DNA of 64,000 bases, from the NCBI GenBank assembly GCA_018389105.1, contig JACATO010000632.1, positions 744,001-808,000 on the forward strand. The letters are read 5' to 3'. Source of the stretch: Nautilus pompilius (lineage: Eukaryota > Mollusca > Cephalopoda > Nautilida > Nautilidae). Positions 22,423 to 35,100 of the stretch are shown in pieces; positions within the stretch are counted from its first letter, which is position 1; every line of letters begins with the position of its first letter. Under the pieces are notes generated by a model, which was not told where the DNA came from, made no database searches, and was given only the letters and a program-made list of their open reading frames with translations. The position numbers and the translations under genes are program-made.

Positions 22423-23636
22423 CTGAAACGACAATGGTACAGAACAGTTACCTCGTTCCGGCTGGATATTCTGCTCGGTTGTAAATACAACAAAGACTCC
22501 TTTATTATGGTTATTACGAGGGGATAAGAGAGAATCCCCTCACCACACACGCACAATTTTCTCTGATAATTCCCATAAAAATTTTAACGGTCTTTTTAAC
22601 ACTCCCCCCTTCCAAACCCCTTCAACTGACCATTCTGCCCCTTTAAAATTTCCCCGTTTCTAAACGACCACACATACTCCCAGATAGAATGTATGGTGAA
22701 TGTATACACTACAATTCCATATTTTACCCTGACACAAACCATCTGCCTGGCACCAGAACTGAATTACTGAGAGATGAGTCATTTAACACAACCAGGTCCA
22801 CTGAAAAGTCTCTGGCTGAGAAAGAATTATTAACAATTTTTCGTTATTTTAATACACTTATTGCTTGTATACTGTAGTAAAAAAAAAACCACCAGCACTA
22901 GGGGGGAATATTCTTTGACATTTTGCTGACATTCAAAATTGTCAATTTCCATAACAAATTTCTAAATTACCTAACAATGGCCTGACCTGTTACTACCACC
23001 CCTAACATGTTAATTCTGTCTTGATCTAGTCATTGATTTGATATTTTAAATCACTTAATATACAATGATGAATAGGTTTAAAAGTCTGTGAGGAACATGA
23101 AAGAATGTGATTCCCATGTATGACTATTAACAATGTGAGTCTTTAGTAGGGTTGTCTGTGCCATAAGGAAGAGGCTCTTGGCAGTCTAAGGTGCAAGCAC
23201 CGTATTGTCTGGCAAAGTTAACCAAACAGGCTATCCTCTGTCAGATAGTGGCCATATCTGGAACAGGTAGCGGATAGTATCATTTGTGACAAATCCAACA
23301 GGCTTCATCAGAATATTGACACTATGTAAGAAGATTTCTCTTCAAAATTCTCATAGCTTGCATGTACAAAAGATTCTGTTGTAGACAATATCCCATACCA
23401 TGCAGATTTGAACAGGTATACAATGATTAAACAAAAAGGGCATCTACACAATGTGTTGGCAGACAGTCGGCAAAGAATACCAAACTTGGCTACTCCTATA
23501 AACACAAAACAGGTCACCTATATGGAATAATAAACAAACAATTTCTCCAGTCATTCATCTATCTCCCATTTCAAGCACTACAGCATCTGACACCAATTCT
23601 GGCCTGATAATACAGACTTTGAAAAGCTCCACTCAC
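22423..23636 (-). other. Ataxin-7 intron
   Basis: No supported feature; short open frames are chance. Confidence 0.65.
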
Positions 23637-23719
23637 CTTGCATGTTAACGATCTTGTGCACGGTTTACCAATATCTTGTATTATAACTCCACAGTGCTTA
23701 TTCGCGTCAAATTCTCGAT
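23637..23719 (-). CDS. ATXN7: Ataxin-7 exon, N-terminal half of the SCA7 domain
   Basis: The exon has 83 nt. The acceptor is TTTTTTTCCATGTAG and the donor is TGCAAG/GTGAGT. G from the upstream exon plus AT gives Asp, then REFDANKHCGVIIQDIGKPC and TRSLTCK. This is the signature of the ATXN7/Sgf73 SCA7 domain (human: REFDPDIHCGVIDLDTKKPCTRSLTCKTHS). The three Cys, with the His at the start of the next exon, form the zinc site. In Sgf73 this domain contacts nucleosomal histone surfaces. All ligands are present, so the domain should fold. The exon is too short to be seen as a stand-alone ORF. Confidence 0.96.
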
Positions 23720-25961
23720 CTACATGGAAAAAAAATTCATTTGAGACCAGTTAGCCTACTAAAACATGTTGCGGTAGTCTCTGAACCTACCTTACATATT
23801 TATTTGCTAATCAAAGAACAGAAAGTTCTCCCTCCGTTAACCAAATTTCATGCCATTTATTTATTTAACAGAAAACCTGTTAGCATTTTTAATAAGTACG
23901 ATATATAGCAAAAAGAAATCAGTTTTCATACTCAAAGATATATCAAGCCATACTATCCTTTTCTTTTTTAAAATCATTTTCTTGCTTCCTTTGTTTAACT
24001 ATTAAGGGCTTTTAAAGGGCCATACACAATATGAGAACTGTTAGGATAAGACCACATGGACATACTTATGAACTTACCAATGAATATGTAAAAGAAATTA
24101 TCAGAAGAGTTTGTGTAATCAAAGTTTTAATAAAGTTGGCGTAACATGTTTTGTCATGTATATATTTTCTAAAAGTCATTGCTAATAAAATGTCTACTAT
24201 ATGATTATATGAGATATTTCATGAGTCCACAATTATGGACATAGTGTACAGCTCTAGAATTTGATACACCCTATTGGTTCCAACTGTTGCCCATGCTATA
24301 ATAAATTCCATTCCTACACCAGCCACAAAAAGCTATGAAAATATTCCCATTTGTCTGCATCCATAAATATCCACAATAAATTCACATCACCCCAGTCTTT
24401 AGGAATATTTTGACATGTAAATGTCATCTATTGGAAAATTTACTTTACACACATGATGACCCTTGATCATTGTATTTACAGATACTAAGTGATTAACCAT
24501 CCCAGTTTGAAGTAGGTTACAGATGATTCAAAGTCCTTTTTTTCCAGCTTGGTATGTACACTGGCAATATAAATAGATTGATGGAGGTGAGAACAGAAAG
24601 GTATTAGTGATGCTAACCAGCAGACACTTAGGACATTTCAACTAGTTTCTATATATTGTTTACTCATGATATTTTCTTACTCTCTGTTGATGCACCTCCC
24701 TACCTTACTTTACATACTCATTGTGTTCACATATTCATGGAATATTGCCTAGGACAGGTGACTGACTCTGTATCTAAGACAGTGTGTCAGACTGCTGTTT
24801 GCTGTGCTTTCACCATGCCAGGTCCTGCCGCCACAACCCTAACCCTGCTCACTACACTCTCTCAGCAAGCACTTGGTCTGTAGAAGTCAGAACGCATGCC
24901 ACAGACAGACAGCTACACAGTCAAGTTGGAGCTGGGTGCTGCAGACTATGCAAGATCTATAACAATTAATGAGGCAGCAAAGAAATTTAGAGTAAACAAA
25001 AAAAGAAAGAAAGAATCCAAGAGTAGATACAAGAAGCTAAAGTGATTACAAGACTAAGTGGTTGGCATGCAGCTTAAAGCAGTGAAATGCTGGAACAGAC
25101 AGATCAGGGTTTTGACCGGTTTTCCAAACACTCGTGGCATACAGATCACAGAGGATCTTTGAGATCGCATGTGTTTCCTCCCATGTATCAGTGACTGAAA
25201 CTGCTTTCATAATTTTTTTTATTTTTCATTCTTTCATTATTCAAAAATCTATGCTGTCTGTCTGTCACACATGCTTGTTTTGTGCTGTAATTTAGAGATA
25301 TTCTTGGTGTTCTGTTACTACTTAGCAATACACTAACTTTTGCTGATCATGGTCAGGCTCGTTTCACTTTCAGTATTTTTAAACCATCCCCAACCACTTT
25401 CAAATTTTGATGAGTTCCGATAAACACCCGGGCAACAATTCAAACCAATGCAGTATATATATCATTAATACGTTTACAGTAAAACCAAATTTAAAGAGTC
25501 TTGTGATGTGTCACAATCTACAAGAACTATGTATATAAGCTGCAAGAGATGCATGCAGAGGCATATACCTCAACAAAGTAGCTGCAGTGGCCAAGCTCTC
25601 ACATTATTGTTCAAGAATAAACAGATGTGTCTTGACCGTTGCTGAAGGTTCCTTTGATTTAGACCACAGTGCCATGTGTGTTACATGTTGCACATAGCTA
25701 TGAGCTCAGATCTCTTATGACTGTTGAAGCCAAACTATCAAAGATATTCTCATATTTTTGGGGGATGGCAAGAGAAAGAGCTTTTTAAATCACAAAGACT
25801 TTTGTGATTGTTTCTTTCTCCTTGTAAATTAAGTATTCTGCATTAAAAACCAAAACAAAGCAACTTTGTATGACAGAATTTGTGGGGTAATTTTGTAAGT
25901 ACATTTTCTATGAAAATTGTGAGCAAATGTTTAAAATTTAACTGATAGTGCTTCTTCTTAC
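23720..25961 (-). other. Ataxin-7 intron
   Basis: No gene of its own. A plus-strand helix-turn-helix transposase fragment lies at 24920-25035 (separate entry). Confidence 0.6.
24920..25035 (+). pseudogene. Transposase helix-turn-helix fragment (pogo/BrkDBD-like)
   Basis: One frame reads SYTVKLELGAADYARS, then NEAAKKFRVNKKRKKES. The pattern (S-Y/F-T, KLE, YA, NxxAAxKFxV, K+R) matches the N-terminal DNA-binding helix-turn-helix of pogo/jerky-type and brinker-type transposon proteins. Downstream the frame breaks within about 20 codons. No terminal repeats were seen. It is most likely an old, truncated insertion. Confidence 0.4.
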
Positions 25962-26429
25962 CTTTGCATGGTAATAACTTTTCCTTTTTTGGTGGCAGTG
26001 CGCCGACAGCCATTTCCGCCAGCACAGCTCCGCTGAGTGCCGTTGGGCCCGGCGCCGCGTGAGCTATGGCGGATACGGAAGGTGAAACAATTGCATTTTT
26101 TAACGTTCCATTGGTAATGGCAGGCTTTGTGGCATCTTGGCTCGCTGGACATGGCTTCTTAACAGGGGGAAGTGATTCTGGCATTCGTTCCACTTTAACC
26201 ACAGGCATGGCATGATTTTTCTCCTTGTTGGACAACGCATTGACCCTGGAGTTGAATGAGGGCGATTTCTGGGTGTCAGCTGCGTGAATCAGGGAAGGCG
26301 GCCGCTGCTTCACACTGGCCTTTGTGGGTACCCGGAGACAGTTGCTGACATGCTTGGGGTAGAAGGCTGGTGGAACAGAGGGCCGAGGTTCTTTTGATGA
26401 CACGAACACAGTTTCACCATGGCGCACTT
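25962..26429 (-). CDS. ATXN7: Ataxin-7 exon after the zinc finger, with VKVE site
   Basis: The acceptor is CTCTGTCTCTCTTCAG and the donor is GCAAAG/GTAAGA. It has 468 nt, phase 1 in and phase 1 out. It begins (E)VRHGETVFVSSKEPRPSVPP, matching human ERRH..SSSKPPLAVPP; the VRH is the last zinc-ligand end of the family's N-terminal C2H2-type finger. MPVVKVERMPES holds a VKVE sequence that corresponds in position and motif to the SUMO acceptor of human ATXN7. The remainder is Pro/Ala/Lys-rich linker to LLPCK before the SCA7 exon. The GTG at 26427 is not a start; the exon is internal. Confidence 0.92.
26188..26199 (-). promoter_or_regulatory. ATXN7: Codons of a conserved SUMO-consensus site (VKVE)
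   Basis: The codons GTT AAA GTG GAA encode V-K-V-E, a canonical psi-K-x-E sumoylation motif, between the zinc finger and the SCA7 domain. Human ATXN7 has the same tetrapeptide at the equivalent place. This is a protein-level site listed here for its location. Confidence 0.6.
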
Positions 26430-26929
26430 CTGAAGAGAGACAGAGAAAAAAAAAGGAGGATCTTGTACAGTTCTAATGGAGTGAGCACAGCAGTCAGCTA
26501 CCCCTGGCAAGGAGACAAATGAAGATCAGCAGAGAACAATGGAAAGTATTTAAAAACAACAGCAAAAACAATTTAACTTATTAGTTTATTTAGTTAAGCT
26601 GGCAACTACACAAAGCAAGCAAGTAAATGGCTGAAAAAGAAAGGAATATTTTATGTAAGGATAAGCAGGCACATACAAACAGTAACCCAAACATACAGGA
26701 AAACCTATTCAGCTTCATGTAAAAAAATAACTACCCACTTAAAAAAAGAAAAAAATGGAACATACAAAATACTGTCTAATTTTTAAAAAACCCATGGCAA
26801 CCATGTGATAGACAAATATCAAAAACTAAAGGGAAACAATTTTAAAAGTGTCCTTTAATGTTACCTAAGCAACAGAAAAAGAAAGCTGTAAACACAAGTT
26901 TATTTCAGATATTTTATTACAGCCTTTAC

Positions 26930-27070
26930 CTAACAGATCCCTGGCAATAAAAGCACCTGTTATGGTTTCATTCATAGAAGTGCCTTGATTACATTTCATT
27001 ATTATCCCTTCCCACGTTCGGTTTCTTTCAAAATTTATGGTTAACAAAAGCAATGCCATTAACAAGTTTT
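26930..27070 (-). CDS. Phase-compatible exon candidate, doubtful
   Basis: The acceptor is ACTGTTTTCAG and the donor is GTTAG/GTAAAG. The 141 nt are open throughout in the frame entering in phase 1 and leaving in phase 1, reading ENLLMALLLLTINF, then NETITGAFIARDLL. The exit phase fits the ataxin-7 exon at 26429. However, it lacks the Cys and His residues the family needs directly before VRHG, so it cannot be the normal upstream exon. It is either a rare alternative exon or chance. Confidence 0.15.
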
Positions 27071-30000
27071 CTGAAAACAGTACATCCTAATAAGGCAATG
27101 GGAAATGCCTAAACTATAACCATCTTTCATAAACATTTCTTTAACCCTCTGCATACCACCCACTACCCTTCAAATCTGGTAGAGCTGATATGGCCTGTTA
27201 TGCACAGTACCCTCATTTACATAACCCTTTGTAATGACAAATCTCCAATCCCTCATGTCTTGCACTATAGCCATTTCAGCATTAAACAAAAATACTAGTG
27301 CTTCTAGACGGGGGTGCAACGGGTAGCTTTAGGAAGGTTAATTAGTGAAATTCACCCAGGATGACGAACAAAAGTTGTCCATTTTCCTCCAGCTATCAGC
27401 AGACTATTGAAATATCTAAAAATGGCAATATACACATCCAAAACACAGCACTAGCTCAGTGTTATTTCACAAAAATCTTGCAGATGACATTCAGTTTAGA
27501 CAGCCGATTATTTTATAACTTAATTTTGCTATAAATTTCCTAATAAAATCTAACTATTATCCGTAATTACTCAGCAATTATTCTTGGTTGCTCCAGGAAA
27601 CAAAAAATGTCATTGATGTAGCAGTTAAATTTCCAAATGGGCTTAGATGAAACGTTTCTGGTTCCATCTCTGATTGTAGAAAAAAGCAAAAAAACAAAAC
27701 CAAATTTTAAAGGGAGGGAGGAAAGGAAGGAAGGAATGGATGGAGCCCTCTCTACAGTGTCACTAATAAAATCACAACCACCTCACTATTGGCAGAGTAT
27801 AAATAACTCACGAAGACAAGAATCCTATTGGTAACAACATGGAAGATCAGATAACATTCAGAGGTCTCATCCATCAAATAGTCCATACAATTATTATGCT
27901 ATGCATTCAATGGAAATTAGTCTAGGTAATAAAATCAAGTGAAAAGATTTCTTAATGGATTCTATTTTAAATTAATTCAAACTTCTTATGCTACTTAAAA
28001 AAAAGAAATCTTTCAAATATCAAAAGTGCTGACTGATTATCTCCCTTGGATCAATTTTGTCAGAAAATTAATACAGCTGTTTAGTCAAAGTAAAAACAGG
28101 TTATTTAAAATAAAAAAAAAAATTAATAATTTTTTTATTTGACTTCCAGTCATAAAACTTTAAAAGAAACAACAATAACCGAGTCACGTGAAGAGTATTA
28201 TTTATGTAAGTCAATGCTTTCATGTGTTCAACAACTATGTGGCAGTCAAGAAAACAAACAGAACTATATGTAACAATTTATGCAGCAACAAGGAGGAAGG
28301 AAATAAATATGGAATACACGCAATGCCAGTGTTAGCATAATGGTGTCAGATACTAGCTTTCATGTAAAGATAGCGCAAATATTCATTATGACCAAGTAAA
28401 AAGCAGATGTATTCCTGTCTAGCTAAATCTGTCAGATTTTCCTAGAGTTTGAAAACCTAGCTGAAATCGATGGACTTCTCACATGTGAAACGTCCCAATG
28501 CCCAGACTATGCTCTACGGAATAAGAAAATTAATGTAAAACCGAGTTGCAAGCATTAAGAGGTCTTATAGACAGACAGTGTGTGTGTGTGTGCATACGCA
28601 TTTTACATACAGCTTTTAAAAGTATAAGACAGAAGAACATCATCATCATCATCAAAAAAAAAAAACACTGTCCAAAAAGTCCACTTGGATAAAGATGTTT
28701 AAAGGAGCAGGTTCAATTAATGATGGGAAGTGCTCTAGTAGGTCAGGCACCAGTCTGGAGAAACAGTTTCAAAAAGCCCGCAAAAATCAAACACATTCTT
28801 CTCTTTTCAACATTTTGAAATTTTTAAAGTGCAGCTACCATCAGCATAGTTATCAATCACTCCACACCCCAACAGCTGGAGGATGATGCATCAAGCCACT
28901 GGCAAACTGGATTAAATGCTGTATCACTGAAGATGGTAGCTACACAGAAGTTAAAGGCTTCATCATTGTCACTCAAGATCATAAGTACACAACTTTGTAA
29001 TTACATTTTATTTTGTTCTGATTTATGTAATCAAACATTTTTTGAGCATTGAAACCCCTCAAAGAATTTATAAACACCCTGTACTACATATTTCATACAC
29101 AAGATAAACTTGGGAGAACGATAAGATATCAACCAGAGACTGTCAGGTACACAAAGTATTGCAGCATCCTCAGATATTTGAAGTTTAGATTTGCTAACAT
29201 TTCCTTAACATTAATGGTGGCCAATGATCCAGCAGAAGACTACTGGATTGCAATGGTAATGGGCCAGAGTTTGTCCTACCATACCTCCCTGGCTCACACT
29301 CTGGACACTGCTCAAGAGCCCCCCCCAAGTAATTTGCATTACCAAAGCCACAATTTCCTCTGCTGAGAGGTGTCCTTAAAAGCCAATGATGATGTTGATG
29401 AACATTAATGAGAATTATAAGAACACCTTTTCTGGTTATTGAGAGACTATTTATTAACAGAGGTCAGTGATCCTGGTACAGCCAAGCAGTGCACATTGGA
29501 TTTACACAATGGAAATAATTATTGGACATCTGTTTTCGTCTGCCATGTGGTGGCTGTATTTTTCTGTATGATGAAATATCCTCAACTGCACATTTATTGC
29601 ACAATTCATTACAAAAATTATTAAAAGTCTGATATGTTTATAAATAAAAACCAATGCTTGTTCAAAAAGAATTCCCATTAAAATAATCACAAATATGAAA
29701 AATAGCTATAATTTGTTGCAATCCATTTCTAAGAGCTACATGTTTATCACACAAAACCAATTACATTAGATTTCTTTTTATAATCCATTTAAAATTCATA
29801 AATGCTTAAGTATTTCAAAAATATTATAAATTAATTAGTCTTTGGGAATAAAAAGAAAAGCTGCAATCAAGATGTCAGTATCAGCTGTTTTATTTTCTTC
29901 TAACCTTCAATCTTGAGAGGAGTCCTTTAACAAATATATCATCATCATCATCTAGCTATTTTTTCACAAATATATTTAACACACACAAAATTGCTTTATT

Positions 30001-30106
30001 TATCTAATTATTGGAAAGGGGAAGAAATGCACTGTTCTACAAGGTAGGGTTTTTTTGATTATTTTTCCAATATTTTTTCTTTCCACCAAGCTTAGACTAT
30101 CTCAGC

Positions 30107-30129
30107 TGTGTGTGTGTGTGTGTGTGTGT
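30107..30129. repeat. (TG)n microsatellite
   Basis: Run of about 11 TG units. Confidence 0.9.
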
Positions 30130-31818
30130 CTTCGGACAGACAGCATCATCTAAAAAAAGATCATTCTCTGTTTATCATGTAATTCTGAAATGAAAGGTTA
30201 GTCAAACCCATATGTCAGTCAAGCAGATTCTCCTTCTAATTGGTTTACTTATAGTTTGTAGTAATAACCATACAAGTAAAATACTTAGTGGTACAAATAT
30301 GGTATGTAACAAGCAATTTCTAAAAGGAAGCACTTTAAAAGAAAGCAGGTGGGTTTAAGTATTTTCAATCACCTTAGTAGAACTACCTAATGAACCTACT
30401 TTTCAGGATCTTTTTCTGTTGTCATTATCAGAATGCAATGAGGATAAGCTACAGATGTTTTTGCTATAGGCATTTCTATTAGTGCAAATTAACATCACTA
30501 CTAAAAAAAAATACTCCTCTCTGAGACTAAGCCAAGACTTGACAGCAGGGAAGGGCTACCAGAGAACAAGGTTCATTAGCTGTGATGAAGATCCTCTATA
30601 TAATATATCATCTTTAACTTTCTGTTCTTGTCTAGATACTTTAAACATAGTTCAGGGTTATGTAAGAAAAGGAGAGAAATTTCAAGTGTTATAGAAATCA
30701 TAGAAGATACACTGCTCACTTGTAAAGGATGTGGCCACATTTTGATCTACATGAATCTCTAAAAGTGATTTAGCATGTAAGCTAGGGAATGTCAACTAGT
30801 AATGAGGTCACCAAGGGAGGAAACTCTCTCTCTCTCTCTTTTTCTTAAGGAAATTAAAAGAAAAATGGTGCTCTTGTAGTGTACTATAGCTCCTAGAAAA
30901 GGAAAAATATAAATTAAAAGCTTCCTTCTTTTAAATATAAAAATTGTGTGCGTGCACTGAGCTAAGTTCAGAACACTACACATATATCTTAATTAATGTC
31001 AGAGAACCCCCAAAATTAAAAGATAAGGGGTTTTCTCTCAGATTTTTACCGCTTAGGTGTGTCAGGAACTCTTCACATTTAAATTATTATTATTACAGTG
31101 CAAGAAGTTGTAATCCTCCAAAACTGTTAAATAAACAATTGAAGAGTTTATTTGATATATTAAAAGATATCAAAAAATGAATGACTTTAATAATGATAGC
31201 CACCATTCTTAAAGATATTTCACTATGAACATATTAAGATAGCACTTTTCAACATGGCTACATCTACAGGACAAAGTGAGAGAATACCACAACATGACAC
31301 AGGGACATGATTCCTCGATTGTGCTATGGAGTCCTTATTTATCATCAAGGGAACAGTAGCTGTTGGATTATTAGGAAATCATTTATCCTAAAGATGGCAG
31401 CATTTATAAACCACAACATGATTAATATTAATATCACATCCAATAAACAAAATCTAAAAAAGTTTAACTGGGTAGATATACATTTAAAGTCAGTGTCAAA
31501 GGTTCTCTCTTGTTTGTGGAACAGTTAGTAATGAATGCATACAACAAAAAAAAATAAAGTGGTTTTATAAATCAATGGAGTTTGGTAACCAAACAGGAAG
31601 TATTTTAATTTCTTCACTCTTCATTTCCAGATTAATGTCTCTTACACAACATACTAACCAACCTAGTTTTTGGTGATGTTTCATCCTTAAACACTTAAAA
31701 ACTTGTTGAGTTTTAATTATTACCTAAGGGTCTTTCAATGTCAGGAGGTAACATACAATAACAATTGGCATTTATGTTTACAAGGGAGCTGCATACTATT
31801 AATTGAATGGAGTGGGGG

Positions 31819-31839
31819 GAGAGAGAGAGAGAGAGAGAG
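31819..31839. repeat. (GA)n microsatellite
   Basis: About ten GA units following a short G run. Confidence 0.9.
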
Positions 31840-34779
31840 GTAGATGTTTTTTGAAAAAAGATTTTATTGTGACATTGTTTAAATACTAGTAGAAAAGCTG
31901 ACAGAAACCCTACTACAACTTGCTTACAAATTCAGACAGAGTTATATAACGTACTAAGGTTACCTCTCCAGTTTCTCTAGTGGCTGTGGAGTCCCTTAAT
32001 CACAGCATGGCCAGCAACATCACTACTGTTCACAGACTGGAATGATATTTGTATGCATGTCAGAGCAGAGAGAGGAAGTGAGGTTTGTGTACAAGCCCAT
32101 TATGTTCTATTTATAATATCCTGAAATACTCACAAAACTTGACCCACTAGCAACAGCTGTGCTGAATTCTGCAAATACTATTTTTTTTTCTTCTTTTCTA
32201 AAGGAAACACCAGAATCAGGAAGGGCTCTCTCACACAAAAACAAACACGATTAGCCAAACAAGAGTGCCATAAAACAAAAACAAAGCTAAAATTTTATCA
32301 GTTTAGAGCATTAAAAAAAAACAACGAAACACAACATCAGCAGCGTTTTTCTGAGAAAGAGACTCTCTACCTTATTTTTATTTTAACCCTTTCTACTGAA
32401 ACAAGAAAGGGGAGATACTCTGTCAACATTTTCAGCTCTGAACTTTGATATCTGTTTAACTAGCTTCTCCCCCTCTAACTAAGATCCTATCTGATACAGA
32501 ATACATTAGATAATGTATAGTACATACACAGGCAATCATAATTAGAGATACACCAATAAAATGACTCACCATGTATTTAAAAAAAAAATAAAATTTGCCA
32601 GTGTAATCAAACTAAGCAGACATTTACAATAACTGACTGCTGATAAGTACTATTATTCACAGTATTATGTATATTTTTCTGATCAAAAAGTCTTAAATAA
32701 CAAACAAGCAAACATTCTTTTTTGAATTGATGATAAAAAAAATGTGGGATATTTCAACAATTAACCGAAGGTTATGGCTGCCAGTTTATTAGACATTACA
32801 ATTCTTGAACAAACAAATTAATTATAAAAAAATTGACACTATAAATTGGAATTATTAGGAAGACATCTGATCCATAATCGACCACTAAATTACAAAAGCT
32901 GATATAGTAATCTCATAAAGGTGATTTACACCTCTAACCCCATCCAACCAAAACATCATCATTCACCTATTTTCAGATACTGACTCTGTTGTCAGTTTTT
33001 TTAAAGGAGACTAGACACAAAATATACTCGTGGGCTCATACATAACCAGAAATATGCTAAAACACCATTCGGAGTTAGCACCAACACTAAACGTTACTCT
33101 TAACATCCAGGAAGCACCCTCAATACACGCAGTATCCACTACTGTTACTAGTTTTATTTCATGGAGTAATAAATAAAGAAAGACTCAAAACATGAGTAAA
33201 ATCCTGAACATCCAATGCATGCACTAGAAATCCAGGCATGGGTCAGGAATTAGATGTGCTCTCAAAACATCACCAAACAGATGTAACAGCGCTCGATGGG
33301 AGGTTTTATCAAAACAAGTAGCTCACACAGACCAGTTAAATGTCTAGGAACAGCTTCAAGCATTCTGGCATTAAGTAATAGCAATAAATAAAAGCTCATA
33401 GCTAGAAAAACAAGTCTAATACCTTTTATCTACTTCAAGCATTTTAGTTGAGAAAGGATAAATTGTGCATTTTAGTAGATTAAAACAGCACAAAAGTTTC
33501 TGACTGCAGCCAAGAAATTATAAACAGACACCTGAAAGTAATGAGGTTCTGTCCTGTACGAGATTGGATACATTAAAGTGTTCTCTCTTCGTGGCATTCT
33601 GAAACCACCTCCCTTTTCTTTCCTCTCCATAAGCAAGCTGCAACTAGTGCTGTATAGCAGATACACATGCACAGGCCACAGAAAATAACAAAGGCAGCCA
33701 AATAATTCATCCACCTCCCATTTAAAATAAAGTGTACCATAACTTGCATCTGAAAAGATAATGAAAAATCACCTGTGTGTAGCATTGCAACCAGGTAACT
33801 ACAGAATTTTTAATTGTACTCTTCTAAACCCTTTAACTATATTAAATTATACAGAAGATGTAACCTTATTTTATTAAAATCTTTTTATGAAAAAATAACA
33901 TCCTTAATATTTTACAAAGGTGGGTCATAGAATATTAAATACTGATTTTCTAATTCAGTCATAAACCATTGAGACAATTGAGTAAACAAGGTAACCTAAA
34001 CTATCCAGCAGGCAAACTGCCATGACATTTACACAGTCATGTCATATACATCACTGAAAGGTAAATAACCAGATACTCATTGTAATGTGAAGATGGTAAC
34101 TGAAAATGCATTTTCCAGACACTTTAAGTTAGTCTTTATTTATACTTGATTGCTAAAGACTCGTTTCCCTAAACACAAATTATGGCAACAATGAAATGTT
34201 TGAAACAAAATAATCTGCTAAACTTTCCTGCCTATCTAATTGGAGGTCTTGCTTCCATCTTTTAACTGACTCGCTGGACCTACATGACCATTGAGAAGCT
34301 GCCATCTCATTTACATCTTCACAAACAGGCACACCTGACTGTGATATAATGTCCATATTTCAGTGGCACATAAAAATGAACTTCAAAGATCCAACAGCTC
34401 ATATAAACCTCTTATCTCTATCCATAAGACTCAAACTCCATTTATCAGAGTCTCTATCTCCCTTCTAAAATGAACGCTAAATGTTTCTTTCCCCCTGGTC
34501 ATGACTAAGTAAGTAATAAGTGACAGATCAACTAGATGATGACAGAGAGTCTAAAAATAAATTTAATGAACATAAAGAGTAAAATGATAATGCCTCTTAC
34601 CAAAGAGAGAATATCATTGTCAGTTTTGAAGTGGAAAAAATGGCAAGAATGTATTGTTTCTGGAAGCGACACTAAAAGGTAATAGAATAAAACTACTGCT
34701 TGTCATTTTGAAACAATTTTTATCTGGTGTGAGCAGACGTGGCTCATGTGACATACCAAATCCTGAGTAAAATCTCTGC

Positions 34780-35100
34780 TATCCAGCACTCTACCAACCG
34801 GCAAAAACGCGACTAACCCGAACCAAAAGCTACCCGACCATAAACACTAATTATTCTGTCTGAAACAAAAACAAAATGCTTGGCGCACATTCGTGGATTC
34901 CTTCACCTGTAAACTTTCGCGGCAGTCATACCTATTGCTCTATGATTTTATTGGTGCTCTGGGCAACAAAGATTGATTAGCAGCTGAGTGAGGAGAGATG
35001 TGCACAATGGTTGAGCCAGGGCAGTAGTTTATTTCTAGCACCGTACACTGTGTTAATGGTATATTTTAATCACTATTATATTATTGCTTTGCGGTCATAG
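34780..35100 (-). promoter_or_regulatory. Candidate internal promoter / first exon
   Basis: CpGs cluster in otherwise CpG-poor DNA. On the minus strand, CCAAT (34954-34950) precedes ATG at 34929-34927. The codons MTAAKVY follow, then a donor TACAG/GTGAAG at 34907. The exit phase (2) does not fit the first known ataxin-7 exon, so any use would be as a 5' UTR exon or with another exon between. Speculative. Confidence 0.2.

Larger units (their letters stand above)
8479..26429 (-). other. ATXN7: Ataxin-7 (ATXN7/Sgf73 family) gene, 5' end missing
   Basis: Span from the first recognised coding exon to the first poly(A) signal. Ataxin-7 is a nuclear subunit that tethers the deubiquitinase module (USP22, ATXN7L3, ENY2) to the SAGA co-activator. 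Eight exons join in phase at every junction: the entering phases are 1, 1, 0, 2, 0, 2, 0 and 1. They give about 846 codons to TAG. The order matches human ATXN7: end of N-terminal zinc finger, SUMO-type site, SCA7 domain, second conserved block, Ser-rich C terminus. Vertebrate ATXN7 carries its polyglutamine tract in the N terminus, which is not in this window; no Gln tract is present in these exons. Introns hold several transposon relics on both strands. Confidence 0.93.

Noticed and set aside
26310-26510. Minus-strand ORF MVKLCSCHQKNL
   Set aside because: Wrong frame of the ataxin-7 exon; it crosses the acceptor and has no domain.
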